A stretch of DNA of 35,506 nucleotides from Bacillota bacterium (GCA_012523945.1 JAAYSO010000034.1:1-35506); one strand, 5' to 3'; positions 21,702-32,045 are shown, numbered from the stretch's first letter. Notes: generated by a model from the sequence alone, not told the origin. Program-made: numbers and translations.

Positions 21702-22844
21702 TTACTTACCGCTAAATGCGTCTTTCATTTTATCAAAGAAGCGCTTTTCGCCCGTTTCCACTGTTTCACCGGAAACTTTGGCAAATTCACGCAAGATTTC
21801 TTTTTGTTTTGCTGACAATTTTTTCGGCACTTCCACCACAACCCTGACACGCTGATCGCCGGAACCAAAACCGCGCAGGCGGGGGATACCTTTACCCCGC
21901 AGGCGGAAGACCGTTCCGGTTTGTGTCCCTTCAGGTATCTTAATGCGTGCTTTACCGTCCAGGGTAGGTACTTCCAATTCCGTGCCCAGGGCAGCTTGGA
22001 CAAAAGAAATAGGCTGCTCCATCACCACGTCATCGCCTTCACGCACAAAGAGTTTGTGCTGGCGCACATGGATGACAATATATAAATCTCCCGGCGGGCC
22101 GCCATGCAATCCGGCTTCACCCTCGCCGCTCATGCGCAGGCGTGATCCTGTATCAACGCCGGCGGGTACTTTAACCTCAATTTTGCGACGGCGTTGCACA
22201 CGGCCTGAACCCTGGCATTGAGGACAGGGTTCTTTAATAAAGGATCCTGATCCGCCGCAGGCTTCACAAGTCTTGACACTGACAAAACGGCCGAAAGCAG
22301 TATTACGTACCACCTGCTGCTGACCGGTACCATGGCAGTAGGTGCAGGTTTCCGGTTGAGTTCCCGGTTTGGCACCGCTGCCGCCACAGTCATCGCAGTT
22401 TTCCGTCCGCGGGATAGTGATGGTTGTCTGCAAACCAAAAGCTGCATCTTCCAAAGTTATCTCCAAATCATACCGTAAATCACTCCCACGCTGCGGACCG
22501 CCCGACCGGCGGGCACGGGCAGTGCCGCCGAAAAACTCTTCAAAAATATCCTCAAAACCAAAACCGGTGAACCCGCCTTGCCCAAAGCCCTGGTCGAAAC
22601 CGCCAAAGCCGCCGAAACCTTCTTCAGCAGCATGGCCAAACTGGTCATACTGCTGGCGCCGGGCAGGATCACTTAAAACGTCAAATGCTTCCTTAATTTC
22701 TTTAAACTTTTTTTCCGCATCCTTATCATCCTGGTTCACATCCGGATGGTACTTACGGGCCAGTTTGCGAAAAGCTTTTTTAATTTCCTCCGGCGACGCG
22801 TCCCTGGACACGCCCAGAACTTCATAATAATCTCGTTTGGCCAT
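21702..22844 (-). CDS. dnaJ: Chaperone protein DnaJ
   Basis: 380-residue co-chaperone of DnaK. The J domain (1-70) has the HPD motif in [11 protein letters not shown] Gly/Phe-rich region (about 70-105) follows, with repeated GFGGF. Four zinc modules are [24 protein letters not shown] and CPQCQGSG, and then two C-terminal beta domains bind substrate. Full type I architecture and usual length. The ribosome binding site before the ATG is modest (GAGAG). Co-transcribed with dnaK under HrcA control. Confidence 0.98.
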   Translation of the reverse strand: MAKRDYYEVLGVSRDASPEEIKKAFRKLARKYHPDVNQDDKDAEKKFKEIKEAFDVLSDPARRQQYDQFGHAAEEGFGGFGGFDQGFGQGGFTGFGFEDIFEEFFGGTARARRSGGPQRGSDLRYDLEITLEDAAFGLQTTITIPRTENCDDCGGSGAKPGTQPETCTYCHGTGQQQVVRNTAFGRFVSVKTCEACGGSGSFIKEPCPQCQGSGRVQRRRKIEVKVPAGVDTGSRLRMSGEGEAGLHGGPPGDLYIVIHVRQHKLFVREGDDVVMEQPISFVQAALGTELEVPTLDGKARIKIPEGTQTGTVFRLRGKGIPRLRGFGSGDQRVRVVVEVPKKLSAKQKEILREFAKVSGETVETGEKRFFDKMKDAFSGK

Positions 22845-22863
22845 GCACTCTCACGTTCCCTAT

Positions 22864-24690
22864 CTACTTATTATCTTTCTCATCGTCTACCACTTTATAA
22901 TCTGCATCTACAGTTTCTTCACTAGTTTGTGAACTTTCACCGGCTGTTCCCGGCTGAGCCTGCTGCTGGTACAGTTGTTGTGACATTTCATGCAGGTATT
23001 TAGTTAATTCTTCAATGGCAGCTTTAATGGCTTCCAGATCATCTTTTTGTGCAGTTTCACGCACTTTAGCAATGGCAGCTTCAATTTCAGATTTTTTCGC
23101 CGCTTCAACTTTGTCACCCAGGTCTTTAAGCATTTTTTCCGTGCTGTAAGCCAGATTATCGGCTTCATTACGTGCATCTGCCAACGCTTTTCTTTTTTCA
23201 TCTTCCTGGGCAAATTTTTCTGCATCTTCAACCATTCTCTCAATCTCTTCGTCACTTAAGCCGGATGAGCCGGTAATGGTGATTTTTTGTTCTTTTTGTG
23301 TGCCCAGGTCTTTAGCTTTAACGCTGACAATTCCGTTGCGATCAATTTCAAAAGTAACTTCAATCTGAGGCACACCGCGCGGTGCCGGCGGAATACCGTC
23401 CAGGATAAAACGACCTAGTGTCTTGTTGTCAGCTGCCATGGGACGCTCACCCTGCAGCACATGAATTTCCACCTGGGTCTGATTATCGGCTGCCGTGGAG
23501 AAAATTTGTTTTTTCTCGGTGGGAATGGTGGTGTTACGTTCAATAATGCGGGTGAAAACTCCGCCCAAGGTCTCGATTCCCAAAGAGAGCGGGGTAACGT
23601 CCAAAAGTAAAACGTCTTTTACTTCACCGGCCAGCACCCCTGCCTGAATAGCGGCACCCAATGCCACCACTTCATCCGGATTAACGCCTTTATGCGGTTC
23701 CTGACCGGTTAATTCCTTAATGGCTTCCTGCACGGCAGGAATTCTGGTGGAACCGCCCACTAAAATGACACGGTCCACATCACCGGGCTTTAAGCCGGCA
23801 TCGGCCAGAGCATTTCGTGTCGGTACCATAGTAGCCTCAACTAAATCTGCCGTTAACTCGTTAAATTTAGCACGGGTTAAAGTCATATCCAAATGCTTTG
23901 GTCCTTCAGAAGTGGCAGTAATAAAAGGCAGGTTAATATTAGTTGTGGTCACACTGGACAGTTCAATTTTCGCTTTTTCCGCTGCTTCCTTCAAGCGCTG
24001 CAGCGCCATGCGGTCAGCAAGCAGATCTACGCCTTCTGCTTTTTTGAATTCCTCTGCCAAATATTTTATAATGCGCTCGTCAAAATCGTCACCACCTAAA
24101 TGGTTGTTACCGCTGGTGGCTTTCACTTCAAAAACACCGTCACCTAATTCCAAAATGGAAACATCAAAAGTACCGCCGCCCAAATCAAAAACCAGAATAA
24201 TCTGGTCGTCTTCCTTATCCATACCATATGCCAAAGCAGCGGCTGTAGGTTCGTTAATAATGCGCAGAACTTCCAAACCGGCAATTTTTCCGGCATCCTT
24301 TGTTGCCTGGCGCTGGGCATCAGTAAAATAAGCCGGTACGGTAATCACAGCTTGTTCTACTGTTTCTCCCAGATAAGCTTCTGCATCCTGTTTCAGTTTC
24401 TGCAAAATCATGGCCGAGATTTCCTGGGGAGTGAAGCTTTTGCCGTCAACTTCCACCTTATAATCTGAACCCATATGACGTTTCATGGACATAAAAGTAC
24501 GATCAGGATTTGTAATAGCCTGGCGTTTTGCCACCTGACCGACTAAACGTTCTCCGTCCTTTTTAAAAGCCACCACAGAGGGAGTAATCCTTTCACCTTC
24601 TGCGTTGGCGATAATTTCCGGCTGCCCGCCTTCCAGTGCAGCCACTACAGAGTTAGTTGTGCCAAGATCTATCCCTATAACTTTTCCCAT
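22864..24690 (-). CDS. dnaK: Chaperone protein DnaK (Hsp70)
   Basis: 608-residue ATP-dependent chaperone. Nucleotide-binding domain motifs: [58 protein letters not shown] and [13 protein letters not shown]. The linker is [16 protein letters not shown], followed by the beta substrate-binding domain, alpha lid, and the acidic tail [17 protein letters not shown]. The length around 608 fits the Gram-positive type, which lacks a segment of the proteobacterial N-domain. AAAGGAGGTAAA precedes the ATG. Confidence 0.99.
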   Translation of the reverse strand: MGKVIGIDLGTTNSVVAALEGGQPEIIANAEGERITPSVVAFKKDGERLVGQVAKRQAITNPDRTFMSMKRHMGSDYKVEVDGKSFTPQEISAMILQKLKQDAEAYLGETVEQAVITVPAYFTDAQRQATKDAGKIAGLEVLRIINEPTAAALAYGMDKEDDQIILVFDLGGGTFDVSILELGDGVFEVKATSGNNHLGGDDFDERIIKYLAEEFKKAEGVDLLADRMALQRLKEAAEKAKIELSSVTTTNINLPFITATSEGPKHLDMTLTRAKFNELTADLVEATMVPTRNALADAGLKPGDVDRVILVGGSTRIPAVQEAIKELTGQEPHKGVNPDEVVALGAAIQAGVLAGEVKDVLLLDVTPLSLGIETLGGVFTRIIERNTTIPTEKKQIFSTAADNQTQVEIHVLQGERPMAADNKTLGRFILDGIPPAPRGVPQIEVTFEIDRNGIVSVKAKDLGTQKEQKITITGSSGLSDEEIERMVEDAEKFAQEDEKRKALADARNEADNLAYSTEKMLKDLGDKVEAAKKSEIEAAIAKVRETAQKDDLEAIKAAIEELTKYLHEMSQQLYQQQAQPGTAGESSQTSEETVDADYKVVDDEKDNK

Positions 24691-24713
24691 AATTTATTTA
24701 CCTCCTTTAGCGG

Positions 24714-25322
24714 TTATTTTGCAACTTTAACCATACTGGGTCTGATAACGCGTTCTTTTAATTTATACCCTTTTTGCAGCTCTTCCACCACTGTATTTTC
24801 CGGTTCATCACATTCCACCTGCATCACAGCATGGTGATAAAGCGGATCAAACTCGTTACCGCAAGCTTCAATAACTTCCACTCCCTGTTTTTCCAGCACG
24901 GACAGAAACTGCCTGTATACCATCTGCACGCCTTCTGCCAGTGCTTCCGCACTGCCTTTAGCCTCTATGGCCCGCTCCATATTGTCAAGCACAGGAAGCA
25001 GTTCACTGACAAGGTCACAAACAGCCTGTGTAAACCATTCTTTCTTCTCATTGGCAGTTCGTTTCCTGTAATTATCAAAATCGGCCTGCAGGCGGTGCAG
25101 GCGTGATACTAACTGCTCATTTTCCTCTTCCAGCTTGCTGATTTTCTCCAGATAATCCTCCACATTGACTTCAGTAATACTTTCCGTTATTATCTCATCC
25201 GGTTCCGCTGCATCGGCTGCTGCCGGCTCCGTTTGTCCTGCTTGCCCTTCCCCTTCTATCTGTTCAGAAGCATACTCTTCGGCTGCAGTATGAGCCGTTT
25301 TCTCTTTATTCTCTTCGCCCAT
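24714..25322 (-). CDS. grpE: Nucleotide exchange factor GrpE
   Basis: 202-residue dimeric exchange factor for DnaK. An acidic disordered N-terminus (to about residue 60) is followed by the long coiled coil (YLEKISKLEEENEQLVSRL, then HRLQADFDNYRKR) and the four-helix/beta-wing end (NEFDPLYHHAVMQVE, LKERVIRPSMVKV). The ATG at 25322 is chosen; a GTG at 25334 is in frame but coincides with the GAGGTG ribosome binding site. Confidence 0.97.
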   Translation of the reverse strand: MGEENKEKTAHTAAEEYASEQIEGEGQAGQTEPAAADAAEPDEIITESITEVNVEDYLEKISKLEEENEQLVSRLHRLQADFDNYRKRTANEKKEWFTQAVCDLVSELLPVLDNMERAIEAKGSAEALAEGVQMVYRQFLSVLEKQGVEVIEACGNEFDPLYHHAVMQVECDEPENTVVEELQKGYKLKERVIRPSMVKVAK

Positions 25323-25348
25323 TAAATTTTTCACCTCTTTAATTACGT

Positions 25349-26377
25349 TTACAACGTTGCAATTAACTTATTCAAGCGCTGCGAAATTTCTTCAATAATG
25401 GTTATTACCCGTGCATATTCCATCCTGGTTGGACCAAGAACACCAATTGTCCCTAAGGGGCGGCCATGGAGGCTATAACTTGCCGTAATCAAACTACAGT
25501 CTTTCATTTCCGCCAGGACATTTTCCGTCCCAATGCGGATGGATAAGCCGTCCATGGAAGTCTCTAACAGTAGCGTAAGCCGCTCACCTTCTTCAAAAAG
25601 TGTTAATAAGTGCTTTAGTTTTTCCACGTCTTTAAACTCCGGCTGGTTCAGGATATTAGACGTTCCCCCTAAAAAGACGCGATTTTCAGGATTTTGTGCA
25701 CATTGCTCCAACATAGTCAGCATGGAGTTTAAAATATCGGTATGCAGATAAAGATCACTGCGCAGTTTGCGCAAGCGCGCTGCCGTAAGCGTGGCAATGG
25801 TCTGTCCCGAGAGTTCTTTATTTAAATATGCTACAATGAAATCTATTTCTTTTTGGTTTAATGCTTTTGGCATTTCAATTACTTTATTTCTAATATATCC
25901 GGTATCTGTAATTAAAACTACAAGAGCTTTGCCGTTTTCCATAGGTACTAAACGCATCTGTTTAAAGGCACTTTGTTTAATCTGCGGTGCCAGTACCAGT
26001 GAAGTATAGCGTGTAATCACAGACAAAGCCCTGGCTGTCTGCTGCACAATCTGATCTATCTCCCGCATTTTTTCCAGCTGCATAAAAAACCGTGTCAGGT
26101 ACTCTTCTTCCTCTCTCGCCAAGCCGGTGGCATCCATCAGCGCATCCACATAAAAACGGTAACCTTGTTGAGAAGGAATCCGCCCGGCAGAAGTATGCGG
26201 TTGCGTTAAATAGCCCAATTCCTCCAGATCAGCCATTTCATTACGAATAGTTGCTGCAGAGAGATCAATTTGGTAATGGCGCGAAATGGTACGTGAGCCG
26301 ACCGGTTCAGCCGTTTGAATATAATCAGTAACTACGGCGTGGAGAATTTTTTGTTTTCTCTCATTTAAACCTGCCAT
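25349..26377 (-). CDS. hrcA: Heat-inducible transcription repressor HrcA
   Basis: 342-residue repressor that binds CIRCE operators and is stabilised by GroEL. The N-terminal winged helix is LNERKQKILHAVVTDYIQTA and ATIRNEMADLEELGYLTQPH, then TSAGRIPSQQGYRFYVD. A GAF-like C-terminal domain follows, ending in GTIGVLGPTRMEYARVITII. First gene of hrcA-grpE-dnaK-dnaJ-prmA-rsmE-mtaB, with CIRCE in its own leader, so it is autoregulated. Confidence 0.98.
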   Translation of the reverse strand: MAGLNERKQKILHAVVTDYIQTAEPVGSRTISRHYQIDLSAATIRNEMADLEELGYLTQPHTSAGRIPSQQGYRFYVDALMDATGLAREEEEYLTRFFMQLEKMREIDQIVQQTARALSVITRYTSLVLAPQIKQSAFKQMRLVPMENGKALVVLITDTGYIRNKVIEMPKALNQKEIDFIVAYLNKELSGQTIATLTAARLRKLRSDLYLHTDILNSMLTMLEQCAQNPENRVFLGGTSNILNQPEFKDVEKLKHLLTLFEEGERLTLLLETSMDGLSIRIGTENVLAEMKDCSLITASYSLHGRPLGTIGVLGPTRMEYARVITIIEEISQRLNKLIATL

Positions 26378-26392
26378 TATTCTTTCCTCCTT

Positions 26393-26419
26393 TTAGCACT
26401 CTCGGCAGGTGAGTGCTAA
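26393..26419. promoter_or_regulatory. CIRCE operator (HrcA binding site)
   Basis: TTAGCACTC, 9 bases, GAGTGCTAA: a perfect match to the CIRCE consensus. It lies just downstream of the expected transcription start of hrcA, so bound HrcA would block the operon. Confidence 0.98.
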
Positions 26420-26429
26420 AGCTAATAAA

Positions 26430-26458
26430 AAAATACCATTCTCGCTCGTTTTTGTCAA
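26430..26458 (-). promoter_or_regulatory. SigA promoter of the hrcA operon
   Basis: Minus strand TTGACA (26458-26453), exactly 17 bases, TATTTT (26435-26430). The -35 lies only 15 bases past the hemW stop and no terminator intervenes, so lepA-hemW transcripts may also run into the operon. Confidence 0.88.
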
Positions 26459-26472
26459 GATTTAGAGGAGAT

Positions 26473-27615
26473 TTACACAGTTAAAAACTCGGCAAAAACA
26501 TAATTGGCCACCGGCAAACCGGCGTCAGTCAGGCGTATAACCCGGTGGTTGCACTCAATTAGTCCCAGTTGTAGTAGGTGCTCAATTTGCGCGGCAAAAA
26601 CATGGCGCAGATCTATGCCAAAGCGGGAAGCAAAACTGGCAAAGCTGACACCTTCGCGCAAGCGCAAGCCTAAAATCATTGTGTCCTCCATTTCCTGCTC
26701 CCGGGAAACCGGCTGCACCTCTGCTACAGGGAGCCGGTCCTGCTTTAAGCAAGCCAGGTAAGTTTCCGGATCCTTGGCATTGACCAGGCGTTTGTGCTGC
26801 CAAAAAGAATGTGCCCCCAAACCAAGTCCCACATAAGGCAGGTTGCGCCAATAAGTTAAATTATGCCGGCAGGAATAACCTCTTTGCGCAAAATTGGCAA
26901 TTTCATAAGCTTCGTAACCACAGGCACTTAAAAAACGGCGGCTAGCCCAAAACATGGCTAAATTTTCATCTTCACCGGGCAAGCTAACTGTGCCGGCTTC
27001 TACAGCTTCATGCAATGGTGTTTCAGCTTCCAGCATCAGCCCATAAAGTGAAAGATGCTGCGGACCCCACCGGCAAATCTGCGCCAGGGTGGACAATAAG
27101 TCTTCTTTAGTTTGCCCCGGCAGTCCCACCATCAAATCAACAGAGACTACAGGGAAATTATCTTTGCAACTCAGAAAGGCTTGCTCCGCCTGACCTGCTG
27201 TATGCAAACGTCCAAGCAAAGCGAGCCTCTCATCACAAAGATCCTGTACGCCCAAACTAATGCGGTTTACACCGTTTTGGACCAGGATACTTATTTTTTC
27301 CGGCGTCACTGTTCCGGGGTTGGCCTCTACCGTCCACTCCGGATTATCCAAGGGCAGGTACAGGCGGCAGGCAGACAGTAACATTTCCAGTTGTTGCGGC
27401 GTTAAAACTGTTGGCGTCCCGCCGCCAAGATAGAGGGTGCCCACTTTAATACCTGCCTGTTGTAGCTGCTGTCCGTAAATTTTTATTTCTTTAATCAGGG
27501 CCTGCAGATAGTTTTGCACAAAGGGAGCATCCGGCGGGGAAGGAAATGATAAAAAGTCACAGTAGGTACATTTAGCCTCACAAAAAGGAATATGAAGATA
27601 AACAGAGGTTTTCAT
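26473..27615 (-). CDS. hemW: HemW, radical-SAM heme chaperone (HemN-like)
   Basis: 380-residue radical-SAM protein. The start YLHIPFCEAKCTYCDF has the CxxxCxxC cluster motif; LYLGGGTPTVL and NRISLGVQDL are family motifs. The C-terminal part contains GYEAYEIANFAQRGYSCRHN. HemW proteins transfer heme to targets rather than act as coproporphyrinogen dehydrogenase; the context after lepA favours HemW. The ATG at 27615 follows the lepA stop by one base with no ribosome binding site, suggesting coupled translation. Confidence 0.93.
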   Translation of the reverse strand: MKTSVYLHIPFCEAKCTYCDFLSFPSPPDAPFVQNYLQALIKEIKIYGQQLQQAGIKVGTLYLGGGTPTVLTPQQLEMLLSACRLYLPLDNPEWTVEANPGTVTPEKISILVQNGVNRISLGVQDLCDERLALLGRLHTAGQAEQAFLSCKDNFPVVSVDLMVGLPGQTKEDLLSTLAQICRWGPQHLSLYGLMLEAETPLHEAVEAGTVSLPGEDENLAMFWASRRFLSACGYEAYEIANFAQRGYSCRHNLTYWRNLPYVGLGLGAHSFWQHKRLVNAKDPETYLACLKQDRLPVAEVQPVSREQEMEDTMILGLRLREGVSFASFASRFGIDLRHVFAAQIEHLLQLGLIECNHRVIRLTDAGLPVANYVFAEFLTV

Positions 27616-27616
27616 T

Positions 27617-29413
27617 TTAATCAATACTTAAAACGGCCATGAAAGCTTCCTGGGGTATTTCCACATTGCCGATCTGCTTCATACGTTTTTTCCCGGCCTT
27701 TTGTCTCTCTAAAAGTTTACGCTTACGCGTGATATCCCCACCATAACATTTTTCCAAAACATTTTTGCGCAGTGCTTTAACCGTCTCCCTGGCAATTACT
27801 TTCTGGCCAATGGCTGCCTGAATGGGCACATCAAACATCTGCCGCGGGATCAATTTCCTCAGCTTGCTGCACAGCTGCCGCCCGCGCGGGTAAGCACGGT
27901 CAACATGGGCAATAAACGACAACGCATCAACTACTTCCTGGTTGATTAAAATATCTACCTTTACCAGTTCTGATTCCCGGTAACCCAAAAACTCATAATC
28001 AAAGGAGGCAAAGCCCCGGGTACGCGATTTTAAGAGGTCAAAGAAATCAAAAATAATTTCACTTAAAGGTATTTCATACGTTAAAGCGGCACGGGTCGGA
28101 TCAAGATATTCCATATTCACAAAAACCCCGCGTTTTTCCTGGCAGAGTTCCATCACCGGTCCCACATAATCATGAGGCACAATCACTTTAGCCGTCACAA
28201 AGGGCTCCTCAATGGAAGCGATTTCCGTAGGTTTCGGCATGGTGGCCGGATTTTCAATCTGGATCGTACCACCCCGGGTTAAATTTACTTGGTAAACTAC
28301 GTTGGGAGCCGTGGTTATTAAAGCCAACTCATACTCCCGCTCCAGCCGTTCCTGGATAATTTCCATATGCAAAAGCCCTAAAAATCCACAGCGGAAACCA
28401 AAACCTAATGCTTCTGAAGTTTCCGGTTCATAAGTTAAGGCGGCATCATTTAAATTCAGCTTTTCCAAAGCATCTTTTAAGCTTTCATAGTCGGCATTAT
28501 CCACGGGATAAAAACCGCAGTACACCATGGGATTGGCGCGGCGATAGCCGGGCAAAGGCTCCGGTGCCGGGTTCTCGGCAGAAGTAATTGTATCCCCTAC
28601 CCGTGTATCTTTTACGTCTTTCATCCCGGCAATAATATAGCCTACTTCCCCAGCGGATAAAACACCGGCCGCCGTCATGTCCGGACGGAAAGTACCGATT
28701 TCTGTGACTTCAAAGATTTTTCCGCTGAACATAATTTTAATTCTTTCCCGCTGGCGAACCTGTCCTGCCATAATTCTGACATAAGCAATGGCGCCGCGGT
28801 AAGGATCATAATGGGAATCGAAAATTAAAGCCTGCAGTGGTGCACCTGCATTGCCCTGCGGGGGCGGTATACGCTTAACTACAGCCTCTAAAACTTCTTC
28901 AATTCCAATACCTTCTTTAGCAGACGTCAAAATAGCTTCCTCGCCGGGAAGCCCGATAATTTCTTCCAGCTCGTTTTTAACCTTTTCTACATCTGCTCCC
29001 GGCAAGTCAATTTTATTAATCACCGGAATAATTTCCAGATCATTTTCCAGGGCCAGGTAAACATTGGCCAAAGTTTGCGCTTCAATGCCCTGCGAGGCAT
29101 CCACCACCAGCAAGGCGCCTTCACAGGCTGCCAAACTGCGCGAAACTTCATAAGTAAAGTCAACATGACCCGGTGTATCAATTAAATTTAAAATATAATC
29201 CTGGCCGTCATGAGCCCGGTATTTGAGGCGCACTGCCTGCAGTTTAATGGTAATCCCGCGCTCCCGCTCCAGATCCATCTGATCCAGCACCTGGTCGGCC
29301 ATTTCCCGCTCTGAGAGGGCACCGGTGGCCTCCAGTAATCTGTCGGCCAGTGTTGATTTACCATGATCTATATGAGCAATAATACAAAAGTTGCGGATAT
29401 GTTTTTGCTGCAT
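27617..29413 (-). CDS. lepA: Elongation factor 4 (LepA)
   Basis: 598-residue translational GTPase that can back-translocate stalled ribosomes. G1 AHIDHGKST, the switch region [13 protein letters not shown]3 DTPGHVDF, G4 NKIDLPGA and G5 TSAKEG. The C-terminal LepA-specific domain ends [18 protein letters not shown]. The ATG at 29413 has GGGAGG at 6 bases; the ATG at 29419 is too close to it, and a TTG at 29479 would precede the promoter. Confidence 0.97.
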   Translation of the reverse strand: MQQKHIRNFCIIAHIDHGKSTLADRLLEATGALSEREMADQVLDQMDLERERGITIKLQAVRLKYRAHDGQDYILNLIDTPGHVDFTYEVSRSLAACEGALLVVDASQGIEAQTLANVYLALENDLEIIPVINKIDLPGADVEKVKNELEEIIGLPGEEAILTSAKEGIGIEEVLEAVVKRIPPPQGNAGAPLQALIFDSHYDPYRGAIAYVRIMAGQVRQRERIKIMFSGKIFEVTEIGTFRPDMTAAGVLSAGEVGYIIAGMKDVKDTRVGDTITSAENPAPEPLPGYRRANPMVYCGFYPVDNADYESLKDALEKLNLNDAALTYEPETSEALGFGFRCGFLGLLHMEIIQERLEREYELALITTAPNVVYQVNLTRGGTIQIENPATMPKPTEIASIEEPFVTAKVIVPHDYVGPVMELCQEKRGVFVNMEYLDPTRAALTYEIPLSEIIFDFFDLLKSRTRGFASFDYEFLGYRESELVKVDILINQEVVDALSFIAHVDRAYPRGRQLCSKLRKLIPRQMFDVPIQAAIGQKVIARETVKALRKNVLEKCYGGDITRKRKLLERQKAGKKRMKQIGNVEIPQEAFMAVLSID

Positions 29414-29441
29414 ATTCATCCTCCCACCGTCTTCGCTGAAT

Positions 29442-29470
29442 ATTATAGCATTGCGGGAGAAGACAAGCAA
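29442..29470 (-). promoter_or_regulatory. SigA-type promoter of lepA-hemW
   Basis: Minus strand TTGCTT (29470-29465), 17 bases, TATAAT (29447-29442). The leader to lepA would be short, about 22 bases. Confidence 0.75.
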
Positions 29471-29516
29471 CAAATCCACTTTATCCGTCCTTTTTGCCTG
29501 CTCTTGCGCTTAAGCT

Positions 29517-29747
29517 TTACTTAATTTTTAATACCTGCCACTGTCCGGAGTCAAGACGCAGAAAACGGCCGGCAAAACGGAACTCCCAAACGCCCGTCTC
29601 GTCACGTCCCAGCTTCAGCGCCGACGGTTCTTCTTTTACCCCGGAAAGCTGCTGCAGGGCACGTTCACTGACAGTTAAACCTGTATAAAGGAGAAAGAAG
29701 AACAACAAAAAAATAAGCAGTACGGAAAGGCCCGCATGCTTTTTCAT
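29517..29747 (-). CDS. Small membrane protein in the yqxA position
   Basis: 76-residue product. An N-terminal helix (LSVLLIFLLFFFLLYTGLTV, residues about 7-26) is followed by a soluble part with FRFAGRFLRLDSGQWQV. In Bacillus the gene between spoIIP and lepA is yqxA (DUF3679), of unknown function; the same place, length and single anchor suggest a homologue, though sequence identity is not evident by eye. The ATG at 29747 follows GGGGAGGG. Likely co-transcribed with spoIIP. Confidence 0.75.
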   Translation of the reverse strand: MKKHAGLSVLLIFLLFFFLLYTGLTVSERALQQLSGVKEEPSALKLGRDETGVWEFRFAGRFLRLDSGQWQVLKIK

Positions 29748-29811
29748 CAAATCCCTCCCCGGCCGGTTCTTAACATTATTTTTCCCGGCAGGCTTGTCAC
29801 TTTATACATCA

Positions 29812-30846
29812 TCATAAATACTCCCGGTAAAGACGGTAAATTGCTTCTGCCAAAACAGGCAGCGTCCGGCGGGCTTCCGCCAAAGAATTCTCATGTCCGC
29901 CTAATTCAATTAAAAGCGAGCCTTGATGACAATCCTGGTTATATACAAGGGGACGCCGGCGGATACCCCGGGAAATACCGGGGGCAATTTCCTCCAGGAT
30001 GGAATGTAAAAGTTGAGCTTTTTGCAGATTTTCTTCATATCCGTCATAGCGGGTACCGACAACAAACAAGATACGGGCCGCTGGTTGGCCATCCAGAGTC
30101 CCGGTGGTAATTTTCTTACTAATTCCGTCCCGGTGCAGATCAATTACCAGTTTTGCCTGCGGGTACTTTTCCAGCAAAACTTTCAGGGTAGGGCGTGCCC
30201 TCTCATAGGCTCTGCTTCTGTCCCGGTCATGAATGGTCTCATCATGCACCACCGGCACACCATATTTTTCTTCCAGAATCTGTGCCAGTTCTTTACCTAA
30301 CTGGGCCACAGTCAAAGATAAATCCTCCGTAAACCAAGCCTGTGCCGTAGGCTCAAAAGCTTCCGTGGTATGCGTATGATAGATAATGATTTGCCCTGCA
30401 GCCGGACTTTCAGTTCCGGCCGGCACAATAATCCTTGGCTTATTTGCTTCCCCTTCCGGCTGTGTGAGCAAAGGCTGCAGAGTAATGTCAGGGTCACCCA
30501 AATAAGGGATTTGTGCCAGCATCAAAAATTTGGGATCGTGCAGGCCGGGCAGCGAAAGCTTGTGTAACTCCTGTTTTTCCCGGGCACCTGTGCCGTTAGC
30601 AGCCGGCAGGCTGGAAATTTCGCTGATCCCGGGAATCACAAAGTTCAGACTGCGGAGGTAAAAACTATGCTTGTTGGGAGCAGTCTGTGCCATTGCCGGC
30701 AGCGCTCTTTGCAGGTAAAGAAAAGAGGCGCCGGCTACTACAAACACTGCCGCCAGCAGGAAAAGAAGCAAAACTTTGCCGGTACTGCGGCTTTGCGGGC
30801 GAAAGCGCCTCCTGTCGCGTAATCTGAAAAAGGCCTGCCTGGCCAT
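29812..30846 (-). CDS. spoIIP: Stage II sporulation protein P
   Basis: 344-residue peptidoglycan hydrolase (amidase and endopeptidase) that drives engulfment with SpoIID and SpoIIM. One N-terminal helix (about 25-45) follows an Arg-rich cytoplasmic tail. The catalytic domain shows IIIYHTHTTEAF, VVHDETIHDRDRSRAYERA, LVIDLHRDGISKK and LIELGGHENSLAEA. ATG after GGGGGGAGTGGC. A SigE-like promoter lies upstream, in keeping with the mother-cell expression known for Bacillus spoIIP. Confidence 0.95.
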   Translation of the reverse strand: MARQAFFRLRDRRRFRPQSRSTGKVLLLFLLAAVFVVAGASFLYLQRALPAMAQTAPNKHSFYLRSLNFVIPGISEISSLPAANGTGAREKQELHKLSLPGLHDPKFLMLAQIPYLGDPDITLQPLLTQPEGEANKPRIIVPAGTESPAAGQIIIYHTHTTEAFEPTAQAWFTEDLSLTVAQLGKELAQILEEKYGVPVVHDETIHDRDRSRAYERARPTLKVLLEKYPQAKLVIDLHRDGISKKITTGTLDGQPAARILFVVGTRYDGYEENLQKAQLLHSILEEIAPGISRGIRRRPLVYNQDCHQGSLLIELGGHENSLAEARRTLPVLAEAIYRLYREYL

Positions 30847-30900
30847 GCCACTCCCCCCTTGGTTCGTAGGCTTTTTTTGCCCATCCCACCGCCTGTCTAT

Positions 30901-30929
30901 AACTTATGCTGTAATTTTCAGCAATATGA
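30901..30929 (-). promoter_or_regulatory. SigE-like promoter of spoIIP
   Basis: Minus strand TCATATT (30929-30923), 14 bases, CATAAGTT (30908-30901). The -35 matches the SigE consensus fully (KMATATT) and the -10 keeps CATA and the final T. The spacing equals that of the candidate before yqfC. Confidence 0.6.
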
Positions 30930-30957
30930 CCAAAGATTAAAACCTTCCGCCAAAGCA

Positions 30958-30995
30958 GGAAAAAGCCTTCCCCTATTTTGGAGAAAGCTTTTTCC
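30958..30995. terminator. Terminator-like hairpin after gpr
   Basis: GGAAAAAGC pairs with GCTTTTTCC, with an inner CTTCCCC/GGAGAAAG pairing around TATTTT. On the minus strand the T-run is inside the stem (GGCTTTTTCC), as in compact bidirectional terminators. It would separate gpr from spoIIP. Confidence 0.6.
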
Positions 30996-31024
30996 GGTCT
31001 TTTTTGCAGTGCCTTGGCAGCTAT

Positions 31025-32017
31025 TTAATGAAGATATTTTGTGGATTCCTCCCTACCAATGGCGGGATGCAAGGCGGCATTGATACCGCCGGCTAAAAGT
31101 CTTGCCATATCTTCAATTAAAGTATCAATTTCCTTTGGCGTCACCATTAAACGGCCACCGTAGGGGTTCAAGATTTCCGCCATCACCGTACGCTTGTCAC
31201 TTTCGGCAATACTTTGCACAACTTTAAAAACGGGAGATTGGGGACCTGCCTGCTCCATAATGGCAGCCAGCAAGTGACTTGTCAGGTCGTCGGCAATGGT
31301 GACGGCATCCACCACTGTGGGTACACCCACGGCAATTACCGGAATACCGATGGTTTCCTCTGAAATGGCCAGGCGCCTGTTGCCGACGCCGGAACCGGGA
31401 GTAATGCCGGTATCGGCAATTTGAATTGTAGTATGTAGACGGCTGAGATTACGTGCCGCTAAAGCATCAATGGCAATCAGAAGATCCGGTTTCGTTTTTT
31501 CCACCAGACCCTGAATAATTTCCCCGGTTTCAACACCGGTTATGCCCAGCACTCCGGGAGCCAAGGCGCTGACGGCGCGAAAACCTTCACCTAAAGTTTC
31601 CGGCTGTAGCTTTAAAATATGGCGTGTCACCAGCAGATCTTTCACTACACGGGGGCCCAAGGCATCGGGGGTAACATTCCAGTTGCCCAGGCCAATTACC
31701 AGTACGGAGGAATCTTCGGCCAATTGCACCATGGACAGGAGTTCTTTTGTAAACTGCCGTGCCACCATTTCCTGCAGCTCCGTATTTTTTTGTCGCAAAC
31801 CAGGCACTTCCAGGGTAGTATACTGTCCCTGTTTTTTGCCCATGCGTTTTTCTGCTTCCGGTGTGGTAATTTGCACCCGTGTCACCTGAAAATCTGTAAA
31901 ATCCTCACTTTGCACCGCCACCCCGGGTATCTCCCGCTCTACCTCACCGATTAACATCTCCCGGGCTTCAATGGCCAGATCAGTGCGAATACTTTGCTGA
32001 GTTAAATCGGCATGCAT
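31025..32017 (-). CDS. gpr: Germination protease GPR
   Basis: 330-residue protease that degrades small acid-soluble spore proteins on germination. It is made as a zymogen: the N-terminal SIRTDLAIEAREM resembles an SASP cleavage site, and by comparison with Bacillus GPR self-processing would fall between Asp13 and Leu14. Core motifs include VLVIGLGNWNVTPDALGPRV, PGVLGITGVETGEII, LLIAIDALAARNLSR and GITPGSGVGNRR. The ATG at 32017 follows GGAGGGACATAAG; an upstream start at 32077 lacks that site. It follows the small membrane gene by 28 bases. Confidence 0.96.
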   Translation of the reverse strand: MHADLTQQSIRTDLAIEAREMLIGEVEREIPGVAVQSEDFTDFQVTRVQITTPEAEKRMGKKQGQYTTLEVPGLRQKNTELQEMVARQFTKELLSMVQLAEDSSVLVIGLGNWNVTPDALGPRVVKDLLVTRHILKLQPETLGEGFRAVSALAPGVLGITGVETGEIIQGLVEKTKPDLLIAIDALAARNLSRLHTTIQIADTGITPGSGVGNRRLAISEETIGIPVIAVGVPTVVDAVTIADDLTSHLLAAIMEQAGPQSPVFKVVQSIAESDKRTVMAEILNPYGGRLMVTPKEIDTLIEDMARLLAGGINAALHPAIGREESTKYLH

Positions 32018-32045
32018 CTTATGTCCCTCCAGATTTAGGCTTAAG

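Noticed and set aside
22369-22827. 152-codon + strand reading frame
   Set aside because: It lies entirely inside dnaJ on the other strand, has no ribosome binding site, and has proline/serine/lysine-rich composition typical of a reverse-frame shadow.
23720-24331. 203-codon + strand reading frame
   Set aside because: Antisense to the well-supported dnaK; low-complexity serine/lysine composition and no start signals.
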